Shown: positions 10,201 to 20,735 of the stretch, one piece after another
Layout: each line of letters starts with the position of its first letter
How positions within the stretch are numbered: position 1 is the first letter of the stretch
The notes under the pieces: model-generated
Seen by the model: only the letters and a program-made list of their open reading frames with translations
Databases searched by the model: none
What the model was told of the DNA's origin: nothing
From: Chaunax sp. Z400
Lineage: Eukaryota; Chordata; Actinopteri; Lophiiformes; Chaunacidae
NCBI GenBank assembly: GCA_037577475.1
Contig: CM075189.1
Coordinates: forward strand, 31,953,339-32,017,338
Length of the DNA stretch: 64,000 nt
Reading direction: 5' to 3'
Position numbers and translations under genes: made by a program

Positions 10201-13171
10201 GAATAATAGCAGAATAACATAAAAAAAAGTTTAAGTTCAAATATGCAAATATGCAAAATTTTAAAAAGCAAATTATAGGAATAAAATAAAAAGAAACCAA
10301 TTATGAGATGCACATCTTTGGGGCCCTACAAAGCATGCATGAAATTTGATTGTATTATGTTCATCGGTTTTTGAGGAGATGTGGATAGACCATACCTCTG
10401 TTACATATGTATGATGATGTATGGTCTGACAGATGGGTGGACAAAGGTAACTACGTATTTAAAAAGCAGACAGGTTGTTATCTATTTCAAAAGGCTGAGA
10501 ATGTCACACAAGAAAAATCACATGAGTGTTTTGCCCATGTGAAATCCAGAAAAAGGCATTTCTTGTGTTTTTATGGATGTCAGCATTAATATTTGACAAC
10601 CTCTTTCATTATACTGCTCCTTTGATTCGCCACAAAAAATGATATACTACAACTACAGTATATACAACAATGATATACTACTGTGGAAGCGGCTGTGGCT
10701 CAGTGGTAGAGCGGTCGTCCACCTATCAGAAGGTTGGTGGTTCGATCCCCAGTCCCTGCAGTCTGCAGTGTGTGCGTGTTTGTGTGAATGGTTACTGCTC
10801 CTAATGAGCAGGTGGTGCCTTGCATGGTACAAATGCCACCACTGTATAAATGTTAGTGTGAATGGATGAATTCACATCCATTCTGGCTTGTGTTGTAAAG
10901 TGCTTTGAGTGGTCAGTCAGACCAGAAAGGTGCTTTATAAGTACAGTCCATTTACAACTACTGTATATACTACAACTGCAAAAATCTCTAAGTACACACA
11001 ATTGGCATTTTGTCATGAAATTTTTATTTTATTTTATTTATTTTTTAATAGTCAAATAGTGCAGAGCGATTAGTATTTTTGCTGTAAATAGGGGCACACG
11101 AAGGGAAAAAAGTCAAAGTAACACATGTTCATTTGAACAAGAATCTCCTTTGGGTCACTGAAACAGCAACTGGGGCAGTAACAATAACAAGACTAACTAT
11201 TTCAGAATAATGAACAAGATCATGAGACAAAGATGTCTTTCAGTGCACTGGTATTGCTGTATACACACAGTAATAGTTCCAAACCTTACAACCAGTAGTG
11301 TCCAGTTATAAAAAACAGCAGCACCAATCACCATCAGCCAGTGGTAGTACACATCATCAGATGGTGAGAAGACCATGATGTTAAACCTCTTCCTCCTGCT
11401 GACAGAGGGGCAAATGACTAGAAAACAGATTTACTGTATGGCGTATATATACGCCACTTGCCGTTTTAACGCGTATGCATTGTGTTTTTCTCACGTGCGT
11501 CTGGAGTGTCTGATTTCATGATCTGCCTCAGAGCCAGTGTGGCTGTGGCTGAACCTGCTGGAGGGGGCCTGCATGTCGGCGTGGGCCGGGCCTCGGAAAC
11601 GTTCCAAGAAGGAGTCCGGCCGCTCTGTCTCCTCAGTCAGACTCTTCTGTGCCCATTCTCTCAGAGTCATCACCATGCTAACTATCCTGAGGACAGGTGG
11701 ACGGATACACGTATATGTTTATAATACAGGGAACCATAATTTACTTTTTTCTTATAATTAACATTGGAACACACTTGAAATAAATGAGGTCTGATGACGT
11801 CTTATGATTTGAAACAGTAAAGTCAATGTGGATGAGTTCATTTATCAGCTTTCATACCTGGACAGAGCACCTCTCCCATGAAATGAATTCTGGGAATTAA
11901 TATCTGTGCTGTCAATGGCCGCCATTCTCTGAAGCTCTGAAGAGGTGTCATCACACATCGACTGTGCTCTACAAACATAAACCCACACATCACTAATACA
12001 TATACAGAATAATTGAGTAACTTTGACAACAGCTTTAAGATCCTACACATAGGAAGGCAGTAACATTTTGCATACAGTAGATTCAAGAGTCAAAGGTTTG
12101 AACAGTGTTGTCACAGCACAAACAACAGACTCGCTATCATGATGATAAAAAACACATTTACAGGGTGCAGATAGTGCAGTGGTTTAAGTGTGTGCCCCCA
12201 TGTGCGGAGGCCATAGTCCTCTAGTGGCAGCCATGGGCTCGTTTCCCGCTCATGGTCCTGTGCCGCACGGTTACCCCCTCACTCTCTTTCCCCATTTCCT
12301 GACACAATATCTTTGGCTGTCCTACTTAAATAAAGGCAAATAATAACTTTCAAAAAAATTAATAATACATTTACATACAGTATATTAATTATTAATTTAT
12401 TTTCTGTCCACTTAGGGGCATCAAAACAAGCTATAAACACAGTAGTGACAGATCGTCATCGTATAAATTTGATATGGTGAGCATGTCAGCAAACAGTTGG
12501 ATAGCTGTTTCACAGATCCAGCAGACACGGAGCATTTCTGTCCACTTGATGAATCTAATCAAATAACGTTCGTTCTTCTTTAAGCTCTGCTTAAAACAAA
12601 CAAACAAAGAAACAAACCAACACTATAGTGGAGGTAACAATAAGACACTGTGCTGCACCTGGCTTGTCAATTGGATTGTTCATTTTGAAACAATATAGCA
12701 GCCGTCTGGTAACAAAACAATTTTGTGTTACAGCTAAACAGTTCACTAAAATATGTTTTTGGAAACAGTTTAGAAGAGAGAAAGGCAATGAACAGGACCC
12801 ACACTGTAATGATACAAAGCTGGTTGAAAATAGTCCAAATTAAAGGGGTGAAATGCTCCACTATGCTCCTTAGCTAGAGGCTAACTCTTTGTGCAGCTAA
12901 ATAGTAAATGCAAGTACATGAAGATGTAGGATTTATCTGTATAGTAAGCTGAAAAATTAAAGATTGACAATGTTAGTCAAAGTTTTACTACATATGACTG
13001 AATGGCAGGTTTTTGCTGCAGTACTATGCACACAGACTACAATTAAAAAAAAGTGTGTATGGATGGATGTAAGTGTGTGTACCTGCTAAGTGTGCTGTCA
13101 GCACGGTCACTCTCCTCCTCTGTCCATGTTTTGGCAGACAGCCTGTGTGAATCCTGCAGCGTACCTGTCAT
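7242..13171 (-). CDS. cnga3: Cyclic nucleotide-gated channel alpha-3 (cone photoreceptor CNG channel), complete
   Basis: Ten coding exons (minus): 13083-13171, 11858-11968, 11495-11686, 11285-11398, 9655-9761, 9039-9526, 8663-8941, 8473-8571, 7499-7876, 7242-7424. They join in phase to 679 codons plus stop (human CNGA3, 694). Seen: a variable N-terminus with the PDSFLERFRGPA motif (residues about 67-130); S1 with VYYHWLMVIGA; S1-S2 ACFDELQ; S4 LLRFNRLLRLPRLFEFFERTE; pore STLTTIGETPPPV with the selectivity-filter Glu (about residue 347); a C-linker with RAEIAINVHLDTLKKV; a cyclic-nucleotide-binding domain with GSCFGEISIL and GNRRTANIRS; and a C-terminal coiled coil (LEEKMERLETSLDRLQ and LARLQSEF). 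Family role: with CNGB3 it forms the cGMP-gated cation channel of cone outer segments. The sequence resembles CNGA3 more than CNGA1/2 in the RFRG and linker regions. Which teleost duplicate (a or b) is not resolved. The tandem acceptor at 11395-11402 may add or drop one Arg. Confidence 0.93.
10670..10955 (+). mobile_element. tRNA-derived SINE in a cnga3 intron
   Basis: The head has RNA polymerase III promoter boxes: A box 'tggctcagtggtagagcgg' near 10694 and B box 'ggttcgatccc' near 10739. A unique body follows, ending 'aaggtgctttataagtacagtcc'. It is flanked by near-identical direct repeats 'aactacwgtatatac' (10651-10665 and 10956-10970) that look like a target-site duplication. The tRNA-like fold is not complete and the long tail rules out a functional tRNA gene. 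Confidence 0.85.
12158..12350 (+). mobile_element. Second tRNA-derived SINE type (decayed)
   Basis: Recognisable as the fish SINE with 'agtgcagtggttta' (A-box region), 'gtgcccccatgtgcggaggc', 'ctcgtttcccgctc' and the 3' part 'ctctctttccccatttcctgac ... aaataaaggcaaa'. The B box is mutated. It lies in the cnga3 intron between the exons at 11858-11968 and 13083-13171. Confidence 0.65.
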
Positions 13172-14654
13172 ACTAAGCACACGACATGACCCACTTCATT
13201 ATCAATACATTATCGCACACACACACACACACAAACAGAGCTCACACAGACCGACTAACACACATGCAATGTTGGACCCACGGTGAGGGAAGGAAGGTCA
13301 TCTAGTTTGAGGTCATCCTGAATCACACATCACCACGGAAACCAGATGGCATAGCAACAAGCTGTATATGACAACAAAGGATAAGAGACAGAAAAATGTC
13401 CAAAGTCAACAAACCTGATTAATAAAGACAGATAAATCTCCAGATCCAGTGTTAGTTCATCAATCCATCAGTTGAGTTCATATGTTCAGTTTAGCCGCAT
13501 CCCATCTCTGTTTGATTCACCATTAATCACGAAGGACAGACTGATCGGCTACTGATATGATGGGATGGATGAAGTGAACGAATGTAACCGATCAAAGGAA
13601 TGATCACATGGTACTTGACAATGGCGTCTTTTTAATTGCAAATTGTGTGTGTGTGTGTGTGCGCTCCTGTGTGTTCCCTTTCAGCTCAAAGCTCATCTGA
13701 ATTCAAGAACCTCGTTTGAAGTGGCCTCGAAACTACAAGTGTGTCTTGGTGTGCATGTATTCCTGATTACTGAGAGAGGTCTTTTTATCCTTACACTTTT
13801 ATGTCAGAAACTGGATTTTGATCCAAATGCTGTGCAGATTGAACAGTTGAGATGGAATGTTTTTGTTTTTAGCCAAAAATCTCCACTATGCACTATTCGG
13901 TGCACACACAACAGAAACATTAAAGCATGTGCAGCGTAATAGCAAGTAATTTCTCTTGAAATGGACACATGATTGGTTGAATAAGACCAAGGACACATGG
14001 AGCATGCTCAGCAGCTGCCACTCAACACTGATTAAAAGCACTTCTCTTTTTGTCCTTGCTTAGCAACAAAACTAATGCATGAATGACTATTTTTCTTATT
14101 TACTCCGACAAAAAGGTGTAGTATGAAATGTTTGTTGTTGTGTCAGATTGTCAGAATTTTCTGAGAGCCAAAATTCACCAGTTTTAGACTTTGCATCTTG
14201 GAGGAGATGGTGTATTCCAGACATGAGGAGATTAGAAAAACTCCACAAATGCCCCAGCTCTTATTTTATGGTTTCATGTAGAAAATCACATATCACAACA
14301 TATTTTACTAGATACCTTGATATGGATCTGTCACAATGTTTTAGGGATGAATATTGGTGCTTGGACATAACACAATTTGATGTTTGATAAATAATAATCA
14401 TTAATGTCGATGTCATGACAGCTTAAACAGTCTGGTATGTTCAGAAAATTAGATAACTTCAACCCCTTTGAAACCAGAGAGAGACAACACATATGATGGA
14501 AAATAAAGAATGAAAGAGGAAACAGACTGAAGAACCTCCTCACTCCATCACAGCTACTTTAGACATGTTTGTGGCCTGCGTAGGTGGCTCAGCGTCGGCT
14601 ACAGGTTGTTCCACATCGCTAGACTTCCCATTCATTAACATCCTTTTTGAGCTC
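13172..14654. other. Upstream of cnga3; no further gene recognised
   Basis: This should contain the cnga3 5' UTR and promoter, but no TATA box or initiator could be assigned. Short CA and TG runs occur at 13210-13230 and 13640-13662. The ORFs at 13643-13939 and 14148-14387 lack domains and splice context. Confidence 0.4.
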
Positions 14655-15075
14655 AAACCAACAGGAAGTATGACCCAAATGCACATCTCAGAAAACAAAG
14701 GGCCTATAGGTAAAAATGGTCTTTACTCAAAAAGCAGTTTAGTATACAGGTAATCCACAAAAAGACAAGCAGTCCATTGATCCGAAGGCTAAAATGAAAT
14801 CCAGAGACACGCGGGGTCAAAACCAGGAAGAACATACACAAACACACAAGAGTAAGGCTGGTGTGAGAGGCACAGAGGAAGTATATCACAAACTGGAACA
14901 GATTAAATACAACAGGAGGCGGGGATAACAAGACACAGGTGATCACAATCAGGGCAGGGAGACATGAGGAACAGGAAGTCTGAAAAAAGAGGTAACATGA
15001 ATGACACATCAGGAAGCAGATGTAAACAACTGATACAAATGAAACCTCGACCTTAAAGGTTGATGAGATGAGATG
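14655..15075 (+). repeat. Interspersed repeat, 'aggacccaaatgc' family, copy 2
   Basis: Matches the copy at 1490-1880 along most of its length: 'gacccaaatgcacatctcag', 'ggtctttactc', 'aaatacaacaggaggcgg' and 'caagacacaggtgatcacaatcag', ending near 'gtgtcacttc'. No coding capacity. Confidence 0.5.
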
Positions 15076-15257
15076 TGTCACTTCTCCATATGAAACACAG
15101 TAAAAGTTAGTTCTTGGGTTTGGTTTGGGTTGGTTTGGGCTGTTAGCTTAGTTAGCTCTTGTTTTATTTTATTAATTCCCTCCTTGTGTCACTTCCTGTC
15201 TTTGACTCTTCACACCTTTATGGTTGTACCAAATAGTTTCACTTGTCCCTGATCAGC

Positions 15258-15362
15258 TTTTACCACACAATAAAGAAGAATGAAAGAAACCAGATCTGAG
15301 GCCTCTCTGTGTGGAGTTTCCATGTTTTCCCTGTGTCTCTGTGTTCTGCTTCCTCCCACAGA
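15258..15362 (+). repeat. Outer inverted repeat, left copy (truncated SINE)
   Basis: This 105 bp segment, from 'ttaccacac' to 'cctcccacagaac', is the near-exact reverse complement of 25577-25690. It is the core of a fish SINE ('tctgtgtggagtttccatgtt'), cut off exactly where the L1-like fragment begins. See the inverted-repeat findings. Confidence 0.85.
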
Positions 15363-16446
15363 ACAAATGCCCTATCTCTCCAAAGCTTTTCATTTTGGCA
15401 ACCAAACTACAGAAATACAAGGTATCACAATTTTTAATAAGGAATTTAAAATAAGTCAGTTCGCGGATGATACATCCATTTTCTTAAGAGATAAATATAT
15501 GGTGGATAAAACTCTCAATACAATTTCAATTTTCTCCAATGCCTCAGGACTATCCCTTAATATTAAAAAATGTGAACTGCTCCCCATTCATATAAGTACT
15601 GATTCTAATATTGCTTCAATCAGAGTTGAATCTGAAGTAAAGTATTTAGGAATTACAATATCTAAAAACTATATTAGAAGGGAAGACATTAATATATCTA
15701 TTCGTATTACTGATATGAAAACATCCCTCAGTCGTTGGCTTACCAGAGATCTCACTATTTTTGGTAGTCATTTTATCAAAAGCTGAAGGCATCTCCAAAT
15801 TAATTTACCCATGTCATTCCCTGTATATTTCCTCTAACAATATTACAAAAGCCAACTCAGTAATTTTCCAGTTTTTATGGAGAAACAAAACACATTACCT
15901 TAAAAGGTCACAACTTGTTAAAGAATATGATAAAGGTGGCGTTAAAGCTCTTGATTTTGAATCAATGGTTGGTACCTTTAAAATAAATTGGCTAAAAGCC
16001 TTTTTGTCCCAGCCAAATTCCATGTGGTTTCATATTCCAAAGTCCTTGTTCAGCAAAATAGGAGGTCTAGACTTTATTTTAAAATGTGACTTTGAGGTGA
16101 ACAAAATTCCTATTAAACTGTCTAATTTCCACAGACAGATTCTTCAGTTTTGGAAAATGATATTTACTCATAATTTTTTGAGTCCCTTGGACTTCGATAT
16201 GTTTATTTTTCTTCTCTGCTCCAGCCTGAGAGAAAAAAAAGAAGAAAAAAAAGAAGCTAGATTGCCTGGTGTTTAGTTTCTTGAACTTAGAATTATAATT
16301 TGTAAGTGTAGATCTCCCCCTTGTGTGTCCTCTATGTGTTGTATGTATGTTGTTGTTTTTTGTTTAGATTTTTTTATCTTTATTTGCGTGTATGTATATT
16401 AACAAATGTGAAATAAAGTTTAAAAAACAAACAAACAAAAAAAAAA
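15363..16446 (+). mobile_element. L1-like (Tx1/Swimmer-type) LINE fragment, 5'-truncated, with poly(A) tail
   Basis: The reverse-transcriptase region is readable in two frames joined by a frameshift near 15760. The first has KISQFADDTSIFL (variant catalytic YADD box) and SGLSLNIKKCELLPI. The second has KAEGISKLIYPCHSLY, FLWRNKTHYLKRSQLV, GGVKALDFESMVGTFKINW and so on. It ends with 'aataaagtttaaaaaac' and an A-rich tail at 16420-16446. The 5' truncation and A-tail are typical of LINE insertion. It is not functional. Confidence 0.88.
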
Positions 16447-16676
16447 CATTCTCTCCTTCACTCATCTGCTGCAAAAGGAGTTTCTCTAGAATATGTAAAG
16501 TCTAGCTGTCAAACTTAAATTTAAAGTCCAGGACCCAAATGCAGACACACGAGAGACAGTGGAGGAATTTAATGAACTAAGTGATTTTAATTAACTTATG
16601 ATACAAAAATGAGTCAAACAGGTCAATCCAAAACATAAGTGAAGTCTAATAATGAGTAACTTAAAGCAACCAGTGA
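16444..16676 (+). repeat. Inner inverted repeat, left copy
   Basis: About 230 bp, from 'cattctctccttcactcatc' to 'agcaaccagtg', that is the near-perfect reverse complement of 24760-24993. It includes the 'aggacccaaatgcagacacac' head of the dispersed family plus about 85 bp of adjoining sequence shared by both copies. That argues for duplication of a segment rather than two independent insertions. It begins exactly at the poly(A) end of the L1-like fragment. Confidence 0.9.
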
Positions 16677-16689
16677 GACTCGTGAGACT

Positions 16690-16945
16690 TCGTTTTCTCC
16701 TTAAATTCTCCAATCCTTTCTTCTAGCATGGCCTTCTCTTGATCCTGGCATTGGATTGTTTCCTTCTGTTGCCTGTTTCATAGTATGATTTAGTACTTTG
16801 TCCAGATTGTCCTGCTGTTCTGCCATCTTGGCCAGTTCTTTCTTTGCTGTAGTCTTATGATCTCATAGCTGTGTTTGTTGCAGCTTCTTCTTCATTTTGG
16901 CCAGATGGTTCTTTGTACGACAATGGATCTTCTCTGCAATGTTCA
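16690..16945 (-). pseudogene. Coiled-coil coding remnant, gene not identified
   Basis: Minus-strand pieces read as charged helical sequence in shifting frames: AEKIHCRTKNHLAKMKKKLQ (followed by a stop), KKELAKMAEQQDNLDKVL, then after a frameshift CQDQEKAMLEERIGEFKEK. The composition (Lys/Glu/Gln/Leu heptads) is that of a coiled coil. It lies immediately 3' of the drc1 copy, on the same strand, and may derive from the same or a second retrotransposed transcript. Confidence 0.45.
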
Positions 16946-17005
16946 ATCCAAGTTATTGTCGTTAATTTCAGAACTCAGATCTCCTTTATGTTATCCGCTT
17001 ATTGT

Positions 17006-18283
17006 TTAGGAGATGGCTGCCATACTGTTAAGCAGCATCCTCAGCTCTGTGTTCTGCTGCTCCAGTCTCTGAGTCTCAGGTTGGAACTCACAGATCTCTG
17101 TCAGGACCGTATGGTACTGTGTCAGCGTTCTCTCCGCTGCATCCCAGACTGTCAGTTTGTCCTTAGGGATCATGTTCTCCAAACTCTCCCAGTATGCCTT
17201 GTCCTCTGAAGCATCCCGGCTAGTTAAATGGTGAGAACTGGACCTTGTAAGATGCTTGAGGAATGTTTTTAGAGCAGGCAAAACGTGGTTAGGGTTGATG
17301 GGTTCAGAGTCCTTATGAGTGGTAGAGTTCTCCACCTCTGCTCTCGATTTAACATAAACATCCTCTCTCTTCTGATGAGTGTGCTTTATCAAGAAATTAA
17401 TCAACTGGGGAAAATCTTCATGGTCAATACCAAAATCAGTAAGGAGAGACCTCAGTTTCACATCTTTCTGTTCATCCTTGTTCATGGGATTCAGCAGGTT
17501 CAGGAGATTATCGTCAATCAGGAAGCCTGCTTCGTCATACAGCAGCTCCATCACTTCCTCTGTCGCCTTTTCCATACAAAAGATGTCCTTGAAGGGCACA
17601 GGAGGTCGCTCCCAGGCTAAATCAAGCTTCTTGCAGATCAGCGAGTCAGTGACCAGAGCCGTCTCTATGAGTTGTTTTACCTCTGTATCCAACATTACCC
17701 ACATCTCCTCAAATTTTCTCACATTGGCAGATGCAAAATGCTTGATTTGCGTTTGTATGCACTTATATTGCTGGATGCTGCGTTTGTAGCCCTCAGACAA
17801 AGACTGGCCCTTCTTTGTTAGGCGACTCTCTCGACTGGGATACTTTCCCAAAAGATGTTTCAGCTCATTCTCCAGACTGGTGATCCTGCTCTTCATAGGG
17901 GCCAGGTCAATTTTATGTATGTCTGCCTTATTCTTTTCCTTTATGTGTTTGTACCTCATGATTCTCCTGGTGGCCCTCATCTGTTGAGTTTCTCTGTCCA
18001 GAGCCTGACACTTTACATTGTACTCTGTGTGGGCGAGGCTGTACTTATCGATATTCTCCAACATCAGATCGTGAATTATCTTTTCATACTCCTCCACTTT
18101 GTTCCTCCTCTGTGTCAGCCTCTCCAACTCTTTGGCCACAAGTTTCTTCATGTGTTGTCCCCATTTGGACTTGTCTGTTGTGAGTAAGATTTCACTTTCC
18201 TGCAGAATAATGTTCTCCATTTGGGCAAGCTCCTCCCTGTAGGCCTTTGTCAGGGTTTTGGTTTGGTTCTCTATCTTTTCCAT
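17006..18283 (-). pseudogene. drc1: Intronless drc1 (CCDC164) copy, N-terminally truncated, 425-codon ORF
   Basis: Seen: one uninterrupted 425-codon frame, mostly coiled coil. It matches dynein regulatory complex subunit 1 from about human residue 205 to near its C-terminus. Shared stretches include KKLVAKELERLTQRRNKVEEYEK (human ...AKELEYLNNRMKKVEDYEK), LLYDEAGFLIDDNLLNLL (human LLCDESGFLIESKLLSLL), INPNHVLPALKTFL and the ending LEQQNTEL. Known: DRC1 is a scaffold of the nexin-dynein regulatory complex of motile cilia and sperm flagella, and its normal gene has many introns. No introns here implies retrotransposition. The frame upstream of the Met has a TAG at 18295-18297, and the C-terminus diverges after LRMLLNS. 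Absence of stops over 1.3 kb suggests recent origin or retained coding. The start Met is only the first in frame. Confidence 0.82.
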
Positions 18284-18439
18284 TATAAGGTCCAGCTATT
18301 CCTCTTGAGCTATTCCCTTAAGTCCTAAATGTAGTTATTATATCATCCCAGATATTTGAGACATCAAACACATTCACACACACAAAACATCTAAGGCTTT
18401 GATGTCATGACATTATATCAAAGATAAGTGAGACTAAGA

Positions 18440-18805
18440 TTAATTTACAGAAAAAAGATATGATTCTGTTTTATGGAAAAAATCGTATGGACAAAAGTCG
18501 TGTTTGTACTTTAAATCTTCTCATTTTATTTGGAAAATGTCACATCCATAAATGCAAATGGTCTAAAAGAAAACCAAATATTTACCAGTTTCAGCATGAC
18601 ATAAAACTGTACCCTCAAAGGACTGATGAAGCCCAAAGCCACCAGGACTCTAACCATATACAAATCTCTAAAAACCTCTTTTTGATATACATATTTATAT
18701 ATATATATACTATTATATTTTTTATTATTTGTATTTGTTCTTTCTATTGAATGTTACTGTATCTGTTGATCAGCGAATAAAGTTTGAAAAAGAAAAATAG
18801 GGTGA
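18440..18805 (+). mobile_element. L1-like LINE 3' fragment
   Basis: The plus-strand frame ILFYGKNRMD, LILFGKCHIHKCKWSKRKP, YQFQHDIKLYP matches the extreme C-terminus of L1-type ORF2 (the 'GKxxIHKCKW' motif). It is followed by an AT-rich 3' UTR ending 'aataaagtttgaaaaag' and an A-rich run. It is the same class as the fragment at 15363-16446, inserted just upstream of the drc1 copy. Confidence 0.75.
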
Positions 18806-18930
18806 GAGCTTCTTCACATCTTTCTGGCGCACTGTGAATGACTTCACAATCGAGAGGTGCTGCTGATTGGTTGGTTGTAATGTGAATCCTGGACGAACAA
18901 GTTAGCCATTGATCCAGGGACAACACTTAC

Positions 18931-19018
18931 TTGGTGATATCAGATTGAGTTGAGACTTCTGTTCTGCCCCAGGCTTCCTCTGCTGAGTGGGGCTCTGAGG
19001 TGAGGGCTCCCCATGGAC
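18931..19018 (-). other. Exon-like segment (unidentified)
   Basis: An 88 bp stretch bounded by an acceptor (GTTCTCAG before 19018) and a perfect donor GTAAGT (18930-18925). It is open in one frame as HGEPSPQSPTQQRKPGAEQK..., rich in Ser/Pro/Gln. With the similar segments at 19549-19634, 21977-22029, 22131-22186 and 22752-22836 it could be part of an unrecognised minus-strand gene or the debris of one. Confidence 0.3.
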
Positions 19019-19279
19019 CTGAGAACACAGCTCACTACATCTAAGTTTTAAAAACCAAGGCTAAATTAAATTCAACCTCATGGTTGTCGCCAACTGTGTG
19101 TGTTTTGGTCAAACTAAAGGCTACCAAAGGAGAAAAACTACGAGTTGGTACAGATGCTAACACGGGACATGTTGCTGGACAGTCTGCATGTTATATTTCA
19201 AAACTTTTACTTTATTTAGCATTCATATGAATTAAACAAATATATACTGAATGGTTTATAATACACTATAATATGAGCA

Positions 19280-19720
19280 GATATAGGAATTCACTAATGT
19301 ACAGTATTTGTTAAGAAATGTAACTTCACAGATGAAGACATATTTTATATTATTACAACTGTGCTTTATTATATCATCATTCATTATTAAGAGGTGTAAC
19401 GGTCAACAAAATCTGTGGTTCTGTAAACAGACACACCAGTTGCTCTATTTCTGACAAAGTAAGTGCTAAATGAGAGTTTAGAGAGTATTACTTTGGTGAC
19501 CACATCAAATCAACCAGTGACATTTTGAGGATTAAGTTTAAGAGATACCTGGGAATGTAAATAATCTCACCCAAAGGGGACTGGAAGGCCACGTACCTCA
19601 ACTCCCTCCTGTCCTCTGTCTGTGTTGCTGCATCCTGCTAAAAGAAAGATGATCGTAAAAGCAATGTTTGTTTTAAAAAATATAAGGTGTGAAGCTTTCA
19701 TCATGTTCATGTAACAGGTC
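19280..19720 (-). repeat. Direct duplication, copy A, with exon-like core 19549-19634
   Basis: About 440 bp nearly identical to 22465-22925 in the same orientation ('tagatataggaattcactaatgtacag', 'gaggtgtaacggtcaacaaaatctgtgg' and so on). The core is a splice-bounded segment: a tandem TAGCAG acceptor, then a frame containing EDRRELRYVAFQSPLGEIIYIP, then a GTATCT donor. I do not recognise the peptide. Confidence 0.8.
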
Positions 19721-20473
19721 TCAGACTGAGGCCATAAACAGGTAAGGTTTACTGTAATAAACAGAAAGAGGCAACAGGTGCTTCCTTCTTCTTGCAGCCT
19801 CGCTCAGCAGATTTTATTTACAAAGATTCAAAATATCTTCTTTTTTCAGTCATTACTGTCATTTCCTTAACACAAACATCCATAGTGTAAAAAACCAAAT
19901 CCTTAACAAAAATACCCTGGCTAATAACAATAGCCTCTACTTTCAACATGAATTTTCCACATTTACCATTTAAACAATTGTAGTCACATAGCTATACTAG
20001 GCCTACTGCCTTAATAAACCCACTTTCAGTCCTGTAACTAAGCTATTGTTTGCATTTAGCTTAAAACTATTAGGGCTTTACATGTTCCCATAGCTGTGTT
20101 TAACATTACTCATGGCGAGAGTAAGAGTACTAACATATTACTAATAGCAGTAATGTTGGTTTGGTAGACTGCATGAGCTAAAACTTACAAAGTAACACAA
20201 AGAATGTACAGTTTGAACAAGCTGTTTTATCAGGAACATTAGTATTTTAGACAAAAATGAAATGTACTGGAGTCAAAACTTAAAACTGAGCTGATTCACA
20301 CATTCGTCTCAGTCTTCAGACGCCATCTTTAACATCGCGCCACACAAAGAGTAACATATTTTTCCTGCTTGTTTGGAAAACCAAAGAAATGCACTGATTT
20401 CCATAACAGGGCAAATAGACATTAAATTTAAATGTCACACAAAAGTTATTTAGTCACACAGCTGACTGGGCTG

Positions 20474-20510
20474 TGCATTTGTGCATTTGTGCATTTGTGC
20501 ATTTGTGCCA
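20474..20510 (+). repeat. Short tandem repeat (gcatttgt)n
   Basis: Four consecutive copies of an 8 bp unit. Minor simple repeat. Confidence 0.9.
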
Positions 20511-20735
20511 GCTAGTCCGGGTTTTGTCCTTTATGTTTTTGTCCTTGCATGGACCAAGTATCAGCCTGCAAATTTGGATTTATTCTTTTTTTATTTTTTT
20601 TTATTTTTTTACTGTGAACATGTTAACCACTTTAATTGCATTTTCAACAGAATAACCATCAAGTTAAGTAAAATAACCCTTTAACATTAACAGCATCTTT
20701 TACAGAGAATAGATGTAACTGCAATAAAAAAAACA

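Noticed and set aside
10686..10760. tRNA gene
   Set aside because: A and B boxes are present, but the body continues into a SINE tail with target-site duplications and no complete cloverleaf.
17285..17789. Plus-strand ORFs of 111 and 136 codons
   Set aside because: Antisense shadows of the drc1 copy, without motifs of their own.
18284..18340. Extension of the drc1 copy upstream of its first Met as an intact gene
   Set aside because: The in-frame continuation resembles DRC1 for about ten codons but is broken by TAG at 18295-18297, and all phases from the acceptor-like site at 18333 hit stops.
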